From NCBI RefSeq assembly GCF_002302565.1, contig NZ_CP022382.1, positions 2,217,001 to 2,281,000 on the forward strand: a stretch of DNA of 64,000 nt. Reading direction: 5' to 3'. The notes beneath the pieces were generated by a model that saw nothing but the letters and a program-made list of their open reading frames with translations, made no database searches and was not told where the DNA came from. Position numbers and translations under genes: made by a program. This DNA comes from Capnocytophaga canimorsus (GTDB lineage: Bacteria > Bacteroidota > Bacteroidia > Flavobacteriales > Flavobacteriaceae). Positions 54,758 through 62,718 of this stretch are shown here, one piece after another (positions within the stretch are counted from its first letter, which is position 1; every line of letters begins with the position of its first letter).

Positions 54758-55243
54758 ATGAAAAAAATTACAATTTTATTGTTTACCATTCTATTGGTGA
54801 GTTGTGGTACTGGAGCTAAAATTTCAAAACCAAAAGAAACACGTGTGGCTAACAAAAGTATCAAAGGCGAGTGGACTCTTGCCTCAGTAACCTACAATCA
54901 AACAGGTAAATATGATGTGACTTTACTTAATGATACTTCAAAAGAATGTTTTGAAGGAAGTGTTTGGAAGTTCGTTCCCAACAACTATCGGGGGACATAC
55001 ACCATTATGAAAAGTGATTGTTCGGTAGGGCAGCGCAATTTTATTTTTACGGTACAAGAGGTAGATAGCAAAACAGGTTACTATGATTTTATGCTAAAAC
55101 CTACTGATGAGAAGTATCAATCAGAAACTAATCAAGGAATACGTTTCCAATTGGCATATCTATCGGATAATCAAATGACTTGGGAGCAAACTCTTCGCGT
55201 AGATGGTAAACCTTTTGTAATTTCAATGAATTTTGTAAAATAA
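54758..55243 (+). CDS. Lipocalin-like lipoprotein
   Basis: The 161-residue protein has a lipoprotein signal with the lipobox LVSC (Cys at about residue 16). The domain that follows begins IKGEWTLASVTYNQTG, the lipocalin-like pattern of small Bacteroidota lipoproteins, and contains two Cys (KECF, SDCSVG) that could pair. Ligand and function are unknown. It lies 15 bases before an OmpA-type lipoprotein gene, so the two form an operon. Confidence 0.8.
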   Translation: MKKITILLFTILLVSCGTGAKISKPKETRVANKSIKGEWTLASVTYNQTGKYDVTLLNDTSKECFEGSVWKFVPNNYRGTYTIMKSDCSVGQRNFIFTVQEVDSKTGYYDFMLKPTDEKYQSETNQGIRFQLAYLSDNQMTWEQTLRVDGKPFVISMNFVK

Positions 55244-55258
55244 TATAAACCAAAAAAT

Positions 55259-55942
55259 ATGAAAAAAATAAGTATAATTTTGTTGTCAGCGCTAATCTTG
55301 GTGAGTTGTGACACTTACAATAATTCTAATAAAACGCAACGCGGTGCCGCTATTGGGATTGCTGGTGGTGCTTTGTTAGGTGCTATTTTAGGTAATAATA
55401 TGGGTGAAGGCGGAAATAGCGAAGTGGGCGCTGTTTTAGGGGCCGCTATCGGAGGAGCTGCTGGTTCAATTATTGGAAATCAAATGGATAAGCAGGCCAA
55501 GAAAATTGAAGAAGAAATACCTGGTGCAGAAGTTAAGCGAGTAGATGAGGGAATTATTGTTACATTTGATGAAAATAGCGGAGTATATTTTGACACTAAC
55601 AAATCAGAAGTCAATGCACCTTCACAAGAAATTTTGAATAAATTGGTGGGGGTTCTTAATGAATATCCGCAAACCAATGTGGTTATCGTTGGGCATACCG
55701 ATAGTACAGGGAGCAACAAGTATAATATGACGCTTTCCGAAAAAAGGGCTAAATCAGTAACTAACTTTTTTATAAGTAAGGGATTACAACAACAACGTTT
55801 TACTACACAGTGGTTTGGAGAAGAAAAACCTGAGTACGACAATGCAACTCCAGAAGGAAGAGCCAAAAATCGTCGTGTAAATGTGGTTATTGTTCCGAAT
55901 GAACAAATGAAAGCCGAAGCTGAGGCACAAGCCAAACAATAA
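55259..55942 (+). CDS. OmpA family lipoprotein, YiaD-like
   Basis: The 227-residue protein has a lipobox (LVSC, about residue 16) and a glycine-zipper segment rich in Gly and Ala (AAIGIAGGALLGAILGNNMG and AAIGGAAGSIIGNQM, about residues 30-80). A C-terminal OmpA domain follows, with VGHTDSTGSNKYNMTLSEKRA and NRRVNVVI (about 105-218). It probably ties the outer membrane to peptidoglycan. The order is lipocalin-like lipoprotein then OmpA lipoprotein. Confidence 0.9.
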   Translation: MKKISIILLSALILVSCDTYNNSNKTQRGAAIGIAGGALLGAILGNNMGEGGNSEVGAVLGAAIGGAAGSIIGNQMDKQAKKIEEEIPGAEVKRVDEGIIVTFDENSGVYFDTNKSEVNAPSQEILNKLVGVLNEYPQTNVVIVGHTDSTGSNKYNMTLSEKRAKSVTNFFISKGLQQQRFTTQWFGEEKPEYDNATPEGRAKNRRVNVVIVPNEQMKAEAEAQAKQ

Positions 55943-55956
55943 AAAACAAATTTAAT

Positions 55957-55990
55957 AAAAAAGAGGGATTTTTTAATCCCTCTTTTTTAT
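55957..55990. terminator. Bidirectional terminator between OmpA lipoprotein and helicase genes
   Basis: A perfect 14-bp stem (55957-55970 and 55975-55988, AAAAAAGAGGGATT type) with a TTTT loop lies between convergent genes. Its right arm overlaps the helicase stop codon (55987-55989). Confidence 0.9.
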
Positions 55991-58326
55991 TCTTGTATGA
56001 TTTTTAGTCTTGCAAAACGGAGTAATAATTTTTTGATACCTCCCGTTTCAAAAATAATCTCGGCTTTACGGTCGTTACCTGCGCCTTCTAAAGTTTTAAT
56101 TATTCCTTTGCCGAAACGTTCGTGCATTATGGTCATTCCAATACTTAAAGTATTGTTGTTTGAAACATCATCGGGAATAGTGCTTTCTCCTTCGGGCTTC
56201 AAACGGCGTAACTTTCTCAATTGTACCTCTGAAGGCTCTGAATTTGACGGGGGTATAGAGTTGATGGGTTTCTGTAACCTAAGTTTACTTTTGTCAACTT
56301 CCCCAAAAATATCTTTGTTGATTAAGGGTTTATAACGATAATTCGGATTTTGAAGCATTGGAGTTAAGAATTCCAAATATTGACTATCAATTTCTTCAAT
56401 AAATCTGCTAGGCTCTGTGTCGATGAGCTTTCCCCAGCGGTAACGGTTTTCGGCATAGGTTAAATACGCTTGTTTTTCGGCACGGGTTAGTGCTACGTAA
56501 AACAGGCGACGTTCTTCTTCTAATTCGGCTCGGGTATTGATGCTCATTGCCGAGGGGAACAAATCTTCTTCCATTCCTACTATATATACGTAAGGAAATT
56601 CTAATCCTTTTGCCAAATGAATGGTCATTAATGCCACACGATCATCATCTTCTACAGCTTTATCCATATCGGTAGCTAAGGAAACATCTTCCAGATATTC
56701 GGTTAGGCTTCCTGTACTTTCGGCAACTTCTTCTTGACCTTGTACAAAATCTTTGATACCATTAAGCATCTCTTCAACGTTTTCCATTTTAGCGATTCCT
56801 TCAGGGGTTCCGTCCTTTTTGAATTCAAGTAATAAGCCTGTTTTTCGAGCTACTTGTTCGGCTACTGAAAAGGCATCGGTTTGTGTGCTTAGTAGTTGAA
56901 AATTTTGAATCATCGTTACAAAATCCAATAACTTGCGCTTGGTGGAATTGTTGATATGTGAGTCAGTAATATGTTCGATTTTACTCATTACCTCAAAAAT
57001 AGAGCGTTTGTAATGATTCGCCATAAGTGTAAGGCGTTCTATGGTTGTTTTTCCGATACCCCGTGCTGGAAAATTGATGATACGGATTAGCGCTTCTTCA
57101 TCGTTCGGATTGACAATTAGGCGTAAGTAAGCCAACACGTCTTTTATCTCTTTTCGTTGGTAGAAAGACAACCCTCCAAATATCTTGTAGGGAATATCTC
57201 GTCTTCTTAAAGCATCTTCTATGGAGCGTGACTGCGAATTGGTACGATAAAGTACGGCAAAATGTCCGTTAGGGAGTTGATGTTGCATCTTATTTTCAAA
57301 AATGGAACTCGCTACAAAACGTCCTTCATCGGCATCAGTAAGGCTACGATGTACTTTTATGCGTTCGCCTGAGTCATTGGCAGTCCAAACTACTTTATCC
57401 AATCGGGTTTTGTTGTGTTCAATAATGGAATTTGCTGCTTCTACAATGTTTTTGGTGGAGCGATAGTTTTGTTCCAAACGATATACCTTTACGTTATTGT
57501 AATCTTTTTGAAAATTGAAGATATTATTGATATTTGCCCCACGGAAGGCGTAAATGCTTTGTGCATCATCACCCACAACGCAAATGTTTTGGAACTTATC
57601 AGCAAGTGCCTTTACGATAAGATATTGCGAGTGATTGGTGTCTTGATACTCATCTACTAAAATATATCGGAAACGATTTTGATATTTTGATAATACATCA
57701 GGGAAAAGGGTTAGTAGCTCGTTGGTTTTCAGTAATAAATCATCAAAATCCATAGCTCCCGATTTGAAACAACGTTCCACATAATTTTTATAAATATCAC
57801 CCGTACGCGGACGTTTTGCCATAGCATCGGCTTCTTGCAATTCAGGATTGTTGAAATAGGCACGCACAGTTATGAGGCTATTTTTGTAAGAGGAAATACG
57901 CGAATGTATTTTTTTGTGATTGTAAATGTCTTTGTCCAGCCCCATTTCTTTAATGATAGCACCGATAAGCCTTTGAGAATCTTGCGTATCATAAATGGTG
58001 AAATTTTGCGGATAGCCCAATTTATCGGCTTCAATACGTAAAATTTTAGCGAATATGGAGTGAAAAGTGCCCATCCATAAATTTTTAGCTTCACTGCCAC
58101 CTACAATTTCCGCAATACGCTTTTTCATTTCGTTTGCAGCTTTGTTGGTGAAGGTGAGTGCCAAAATGTTGAAAGCATCAACTCCCAAGTGCATCAAGTT
58201 TGCAATCCGATAAGTTAAAACACGAGTCTTCCCTGAACCTGCCCCAGCGATAACCATCATTGGACCATCTTTTTGAAGTACAGGAGCTTGTTGCGCTTCG
58301 TTTAATAGTGATAAATACGTTTCCAT
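55987..58326 (-). CDS. UvrD/PcrA-type 3'-5' DNA helicase
   Basis: This superfamily 1A helicase has 779 residues. Visible motifs are Q (LNEAQQAPV), Walker A AGAGSGKTR (about residues 26-34), Ia LTFTNKAANEMK, II VDEYQDTN, III VVGDDAQSIYAFRGA, IV YRLEQNYRS, V MTIHLAKGLEFPYVYI and VI VALTRAEKQAYLTYA. A C-terminal Tudor-like RNA-polymerase-binding segment (IGMTIMHERFGKGIIKTLEG) favours PcrA/UvrD over Rep. It acts in nucleotide-excision repair and in clearing forks. Nothing suggests a defence role. Confidence 0.93.
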   Translation of the reverse strand: METYLSLLNEAQQAPVLQKDGPMMVIAGAGSGKTRVLTYRIANLMHLGVDAFNILALTFTNKAANEMKKRIAEIVGGSEAKNLWMGTFHSIFAKILRIEADKLGYPQNFTIYDTQDSQRLIGAIIKEMGLDKDIYNHKKIHSRISSYKNSLITVRAYFNNPELQEADAMAKRPRTGDIYKNYVERCFKSGAMDFDDLLLKTNELLTLFPDVLSKYQNRFRYILVDEYQDTNHSQYLIVKALADKFQNICVVGDDAQSIYAFRGANINNIFNFQKDYNNVKVYRLEQNYRSTKNIVEAANSIIEHNKTRLDKVVWTANDSGERIKVHRSLTDADEGRFVASSIFENKMQHQLPNGHFAVLYRTNSQSRSIEDALRRRDIPYKIFGGLSFYQRKEIKDVLAYLRLIVNPNDEEALIRIINFPARGIGKTTIERLTLMANHYKRSIFEVMSKIEHITDSHINNSTKRKLLDFVTMIQNFQLLSTQTDAFSVAEQVARKTGLLLEFKKDGTPEGIAKMENVEEMLNGIKDFVQGQEEVAESTGSLTEYLEDVSLATDMDKAVEDDDRVALMTIHLAKGLEFPYVYIVGMEEDLFPSAMSINTRAELEEERRLFYVALTRAEKQAYLTYAENRYRWGKLIDTEPSRFIEEIDSQYLEFLTPMLQNPNYRYKPLINKDIFGEVDKSKLRLQKPINSIPPSNSEPSEVQLRKLRRLKPEGESTIPDDVSNNNTLSIGMTIMHERFGKGIIKTLEGAGNDRKAEIIFETGGIKKLLLRFARLKIIQE

Positions 58327-58533
58327 TTGAAAATAATTCGGAGGTAAAAATACAAATAAAAAATATTACCGCCGATGAAATATTTTGATAGGAATCATTT
58401 TTTTGACTTTTAGAACATTATTTAAGCTAACCCAAATGCTAAAAGGAAGCGCTTAAAAAATCAAAATAAATGTCAAACATATCAATTAAAAATATTATTT
58501 TTGTTGCCACACAAAAAGCAAAAAATTAAAAGT

Positions 58534-58932
58534 ATGGATTTACAAGGACGCATAAAACTCATCACTGCAGTGCAAACCTTTGGTAACAATGGTTTTCAAA
58601 AGCGTGAAATTGTGATAACTACAGAGGAGCAATACCCGCAACACGTTGTTTTTGAGTTTACTCAAGACAAATGTGCCTTATTGGATAATTATAGAATTGG
58701 GCAATTGGTCAAGATAAGTTTCAACGTACGTGGTCGTGAATGGATAAATCCGCAAGGAGAAGCTAAGTATTTTAACTCGTTGCAAGGTTGGCGCATTGAA
58801 AATATGGAAGTAGCTCAAAATCAGAATATGGGTATGCAAACACCGCCACCTATTCCACCCGCGCCTCCAGCAGATGCTTTCGAGCCTACTAATAATTATG
58901 GGAATAACGACTTTGACGATTTGCCTTTTTAA
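58534..58932 (+). CDS. DUF3127 family OB-fold protein with SSB-like tail
   Basis: With the ATG at 58534 (MDLQGRIKLI) the protein has 132 residues. The N-terminal 95 residues form an OB-fold-like domain of the DUF3127 family (QKREIVITTEEQYPQHVVFEF). A Pro-rich linker follows (PPPIPPAPP), then an acidic end DFDDLPF that closely resembles the C-terminal tip of single-stranded-DNA-binding protein. DUF3127 function is unknown; the tail suggests contact with SSB partner proteins. It is divergent from the helicase gene. Confidence 0.82.
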   Translation: MDLQGRIKLITAVQTFGNNGFQKREIVITTEEQYPQHVVFEFTQDKCALLDNYRIGQLVKISFNVRGREWINPQGEAKYFNSLQGWRIENMEVAQNQNMGMQTPPPIPPAPPADAFEPTNNYGNNDFDDLPF

Positions 58933-58938
58933 GTAATA

Positions 58939-59574
58939 TTGAAAATTCTATATGAAAATATGCCTCTCCCTCCTGCTGAAATGGCTTCAGTAGAAGGGAT
59001 TGTTGCTTTAGGTGGGGAACTTTCCACTGAGCGACTCATAGAGGCTTATCGTAAAGGTATTTTTCCTTGGTTTAATGCCAATGACCCTATAATATGGTGG
59101 TCACCTAATCCACGAATGGTACTTTTTCCTGAGCGTCTTCATATTTCTAAAAATATGCAGAAACATTTACGGAAAAAGCCTTTTGATGTTACTTACAATC
59201 AATGTTTTGAGCAAGTTATTAAGCAATGTGCTTCCGTAAAGCGAAGGGGACAAGATGACACTTGGATTTTACCTCAAATGATATCGGCTTACATTGCACT
59301 ACATCATCTAGGGCACGCACATTCGGTTGAGGTTTGGCAGCAAAATAAATTGGTAGGTGGGCTTTATGGGGTTACTTTAAACCAGGTATTTTGTGGTGAA
59401 AGTATGTTTAGCTTAAAAAGTAATGCTTCTCAATACGGATTTATCACCTTTATTAAAGACCATCCGAATATTAAACTAATAGATTGTCAAGTATATACTG
59501 AGTATTTAGCAAGTATGGGGGCTGAAGAAATTCCTCGTAGTACTTTTTTGAATCTTCTTGAGAAATATTCCTAA
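58939..59574 (+). CDS. aat: Leucyl/phenylalanyl-tRNA--protein transferase
   Basis: Aat adds Leu or Phe to N-terminal Lys or Arg and so marks proteins for ClpS/ClpAP. Family motifs are GIVALGGELSTERLIEAYRKGIFPWF (split), WWSPNPRMVLFPE and GGLYGVTLNQVFCGESMFS. I use the TTG at 58939 (then KILYENMPLPPAEMAS) because this N-terminus matches the family; the first ATG, at 58960, would remove it. It begins seven bases after the DUF3127 stop. Length is 211 residues. Confidence 0.92.
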   Translation: MKILYENMPLPPAEMASVEGIVALGGELSTERLIEAYRKGIFPWFNANDPIIWWSPNPRMVLFPERLHISKNMQKHLRKKPFDVTYNQCFEQVIKQCASVKRRGQDDTWILPQMISAYIALHHLGHAHSVEVWQQNKLVGGLYGVTLNQVFCGESMFSLKSNASQYGFITFIKDHPNIKLIDCQVYTEYLASMGAEEIPRSTFLNLLEKYS

Positions 59575-59638
59575 AAGAGAAGTATATAGCAATTGATTTT
59601 GTTTTGTATCTTTGCGTGAGAATTATTAAAAGGATATA

Positions 59639-60241
59639 ATGATGCAAGATATTGTAAAACAGAGCTTAACAAAAGCAATCGCTTACAGTGATTATCGTGA
59701 CTTATCTGCTAATTTGGTTGCAGAAAAAAAAACAAGCGGACCTGTTCCTAATGATGAAAATTTGGCTAAGTACACAGCTATGAACGAGCAGCGTAGCAAA
59801 CGTTTGGATAAAACCATAAAAATTTCACAAGAAAAGGCTCAATTCTTTCAAACATTTGACAAAAAAATTACCTTTTTAGCCATTACTGAATTCTGGTGCG
59901 GAGATGCAGCACAAAGCCTTCCTGTGGTAAATAAAATTGCTGAGCTTAATGAAAAATTTACTTTCAAATTGGTATTCCGAGATGAAAATGAGGCTTTAAT
60001 GAATTTATTTTTGACTAATGGAGGAAAGGCAATTCCGATAGTTGTATTTTTAGATGAAGCCGGTAATGTATTGGTACACTGGGGTTCTCGCCCTTCCGTG
60101 GCTACTCAAATGGTAGAAGATTTTAAAGCAGAACACGGTTCATTAACAGCTGAGTTTAAGGAAGATTTACAAAAATGGTATAATCAAGACAAAGGAAATA
60201 CTTTGGTGGATGATTTTATCCATATTTTGAAGAAAATATGA
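59639..60241 (+). CDS. Thioredoxin family protein with a single active-site Cys
   Basis: The 200-residue cytoplasmic protein has an N-terminal helical part (about residues 1-75) and a thioredoxin fold. The active-site region reads FWCGDAAQSLP, so the second Cys of CxxC is missing; the cis-Pro is in GGKAIPIVVF. It cannot do ordinary dithiol exchange and may be a monothiol or binding protein. A -7 box TATCTTTG lies at 59607-59614. Two ATG codons (59639, 59642) compete for the start. Confidence 0.85.
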   Translation: MMQDIVKQSLTKAIAYSDYRDLSANLVAEKKTSGPVPNDENLAKYTAMNEQRSKRLDKTIKISQEKAQFFQTFDKKITFLAITEFWCGDAAQSLPVVNKIAELNEKFTFKLVFRDENEALMNLFLTNGGKAIPIVVFLDEAGNVLVHWGSRPSVATQMVEDFKAEHGSLTAEFKEDLQKWYNQDKGNTLVDDFIHILKKI

Positions 60242-60475
60242 TTTTCTTGAGTTAAAACAGTGTGTTGTAAAAAATTAAAAATGTCAAAAAAGCATTATTG
60301 GTTGTGGTGCAAAAAGTATGATGGTAACTTTTAATGTTAAGCTGAGCGAAGTAGAAGTCTTAGTTAATTAAGTTTTGTTCACATACCTGTTTTTCTCGCC
60401 TTGACAGAAACGGTTTTTTAGTTGTTTATACTTTTATATCACTTTCGATGGTGTATTTTTCAAAAAATAAAGCAG

Positions 60476-61066
60476 ATGATACAGGTTGGCGAAGCAATTG
60501 TTTCGGAGGAAATTCTTGATAATGAGTTTGTATGTAATTTGAATGCTTGTAAAGGCGCTTGTTGTATTGAGGGAGATGCAGGAGCTCCTATTGAAGCTAA
60601 CGAACTTCAAATAATGGAGTCGGTTTACCCTAGTGTAGCTCCTTATCTCACAGAATCCGGTAGAAAAGCTATTGAGCAACAAGGAGTTTACATAAAAGGA
60701 GAAGATGGAGATTGGGAAACACCTTTGATAGATGGAGGCGAGTGTGCCTACGTCATTCGCAATGAGCAAGGTTGGGCGTTATGTGGCATTGAAAAGGCGT
60801 ATAATGCGGGTGATATTTCGTGGAAAAAACCCATTTCTTGTCACTTGTATCCTATTCGTTTACAGCAATATACTTCGTTTACAGCAGTAAATTATAACCG
60901 ATGGCATATTTGTAGCGATGCTTGTACTTTGGGTAAGGAACTTCAAGTGCCTGTTTATAAATTTGTGAAAGAGGCGCTTATCCGTAAGTTTGGCAAAGAA
61001 TGGTATGCTGAATTGGAAACGGTAGCCGATTTACTTAATAAAGAACATATAAAAAAAGGGAAGTAA
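60476..61066 (+). CDS. DUF3109 family protein
   Basis: With the ATG at 60476 (MIQVGEAIVSEEIL) the protein has 196 residues. It is Cys-rich in spaced clusters (VCNLNACKGACCIEGDAG, ECAYV, LCGIE, SCHLYPIR, ICSDACTLG), the DUF3109 pattern, related to YkgJ-type putative metal- or Fe-S-binding proteins. The function is unknown. The ATG-less frame upstream to 60422 lacks homology. About 235 bases of AT-rich spacer with no gene precede it. Confidence 0.85.
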   Translation: MIQVGEAIVSEEILDNEFVCNLNACKGACCIEGDAGAPIEANELQIMESVYPSVAPYLTESGRKAIEQQGVYIKGEDGDWETPLIDGGECAYVIRNEQGWALCGIEKAYNAGDISWKKPISCHLYPIRLQQYTSFTAVNYNRWHICSDACTLGKELQVPVYKFVKEALIRKFGKEWYAELETVADLLNKEHIKKGK

Positions 61067-61082
61067 AACTTCCCTTTTGTAT
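61054..61082. terminator. Bidirectional terminator between DUF3109 and barrel protein genes
   Basis: A perfect 11-bp stem (AAAAGGGAAGT at 61054-61064 and ACTTCCCTTTT at 61068-61078) overlaps the DUF3109 stop codon and ends just short of the convergent gene. Confidence 0.82.
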
Positions 61083-61083
61083 T

Positions 61084-61611
61084 TTAGAATTTGTAAGTGA
61101 TACCTATTTTTCCGCCAGAACCAGTGGCTCCTGATGCTCCTGCTAGGCCAAATTCTAAATTTACTCCGAAGGTATTGCTAAAAAAGTAGCGTCCACCAGT
61201 TTGCAATCCCCAGCCTAACCCAGAATCGTAAGCCCAGCTTCCTGAATAACTTCCACCAGAAACATTGCTTGTCCAATTATAGTAGGTTAAGTTTACTCCA
61301 GCATAAAAATCAAATTCGTTGGGTAAATTTAACAATCGATTGAAGTGGTAATTTCCATTGGCGCCAATCCCTAAACCATTGTAAGTGACTTTTGTTTCGT
61401 GATAACGCTTTGAATCAGTTCTGAAAGAAATTTCACCGCCTATGGTAATGTCATCGGCAATGCCGTAATCCAAGCCCACATAAACAGGAATTCCCCAACT
61501 GGAAAAACCAAATCCCGCATTTAACTGAGTAGCTCCTTTCTCTAAAGTACCTTGTGCTGAGGCTACTGTAATTGTGGCTAAAAAGCCGAAAAATAAAATA
61601 ATTTTTTTCAT
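61084..61611 (-). CDS. Outer-membrane beta-barrel protein, 175 aa
   Basis: A signal peptide (MKKIILFFGFLATITVASAQ) precedes a Gly- and aromatic-rich domain with alternating strands (LNAGFGFSSWGIPVYVGLDYG; GGKIGITYKF at the end). The pattern and the final Phe are those of a small eight-strand outer-membrane barrel. No ligand can be inferred. It is a single gene between two convergent or divergent neighbours. Confidence 0.85.
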   Translation of the reverse strand: MKKIILFFGFLATITVASAQGTLEKGATQLNAGFGFSSWGIPVYVGLDYGIADDITIGGEISFRTDSKRYHETKVTYNGLGIGANGNYHFNRLLNLPNEFDFYAGVNLTYYNWTSNVSGGSYSGSWAYDSGLGWGLQTGGRYFFSNTFGVNLEFGLAGASGATGSGGKIGITYKF

Positions 61612-61666
61612 TTGATTATTGAATTAGTTATTATTTTAGCAAAAATAAAAAATTAAAGAGAGATAT

Positions 61667-62578
61667 ATGTTAATGAAAACATATCAAATTCCTAAAAATC
61701 TACAACAAGGAGATGTCATAGGGATACTTTCCACCGCCCGAAAGATTACCGTTGATGAGCTTAATCCAGCTATTAAATGGATTGAAAAACAAGGATTTAA
61801 TGCTGTTTTAGGGCGTACACTCACATTGACTGATGGGCAATTTGCAGGTACTGCTGAGCAACGAGCTGAAGATTTTCAAAGAATGTTAGAAAAAACCAAT
61901 ATAAAAGCTATTTGGTGTGCCAGAGGTGGATATGGCACCGCACAAATACTTGATCAGATTGACTTTTCCCCTTTGAGAAAAAATCCGAAGTGGGTTATTG
62001 GCTATTCTGATGTTACTGCCTTACATAGCCACATACACAATATAGGGTTGGCTACCCTCCACGCTACAATGCCCATCAATATTTTGGAAAATACGCCACA
62101 AGCATTATCTTCTTTGCTTAACGTACTTTGCGGTCAACCCAATCATTATCAATGGGAAGATACCCAATCCACGCATACTAAACAAGAATTGGAAGGTATT
62201 GTTGTGGGAGGGAATTTATCCGTATTATATAGTTTATTAGGTTCTCCTTCGGATATTGATACTAACGGAAAAATTTTACTTTTGGAAGATTTGGATGAAT
62301 ATCTGTATCATATTGATAGAATGATGCTCAATTTGAAACGTAATGGGAAGTTAAAAAAACTAAAAGCACTATTGGTAGGGAGTTTTACCAAAATGCACGA
62401 CAATGCTTGTCCGTACGGAAAAACAGTTGCCGAAATTATCTTGGAAAATACTAAGGATTATGATTTTCCTATTGTTTTTGATGTACCTTCAGGACATATT
62501 CACGATAATCGTGCTTTCATTTTAGGTAAAAAGATAAAACTTTGCACCGATGGAAAAGACTGCCAAATACTAATGTAG
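61667..62578 (+). CDS. S66 family LD-carboxypeptidase
   Basis: S66 enzymes remove the terminal D-Ala from muropeptide tetrapeptides in the cytoplasm (LdcA), or degrade microcin C (MccF). The 303-residue protein has GDVIGILSTARKI, the nucleophile-elbow region WCARGGYGTAQIL with WVIGYSDVTALH, GGNLSVLYSLLGSP, LLLEDLDEYLYHIDRM and a C-terminal DVPSGHIHDN with the catalytic His. No signal peptide is visible, as for LdcA. A second ATG lies at 61673. Confidence 0.9.
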   Translation: MLMKTYQIPKNLQQGDVIGILSTARKITVDELNPAIKWIEKQGFNAVLGRTLTLTDGQFAGTAEQRAEDFQRMLEKTNIKAIWCARGGYGTAQILDQIDFSPLRKNPKWVIGYSDVTALHSHIHNIGLATLHATMPINILENTPQALSSLLNVLCGQPNHYQWEDTQSTHTKQELEGIVVGGNLSVLYSLLGSPSDIDTNGKILLLEDLDEYLYHIDRMMLNLKRNGKLKKLKALLVGSFTKMHDNACPYGKTVAEIILENTKDYDFPIVFDVPSGHIHDNRAFILGKKIKLCTDGKDCQILM

Positions 62579-62629
62579 TGTATTGATATACAGAATATAA
62601 CACTATCATAATTTTTAAAAAAAATCATA

Positions 62630-62662
62630 AAAAACACGGCTTAAAAGCCGTGTTTTTGGTTT
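62630..62662. terminator. Terminator after the LD-carboxypeptidase gene
   Basis: Arms at 62630-62642 and 62645-62657 pair as AAAAACACGGCTT/AAGCCGTGTTTTT. It lies between convergent genes and shares its core with the terminator at 1968-2003. Confidence 0.87.
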
Positions 62663-62718
62663 AGTATAAGGAAGATTCTTAAAATCAATATCTTTTTTAA
62701 ATTAGAGCGTCAGAAGAG

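Noticed and set aside
55987..58326. UvrD-type helicase as part of a defence system
   Set aside because: It has all motifs of a repair helicase, and no nuclease or other defence gene is adjacent.
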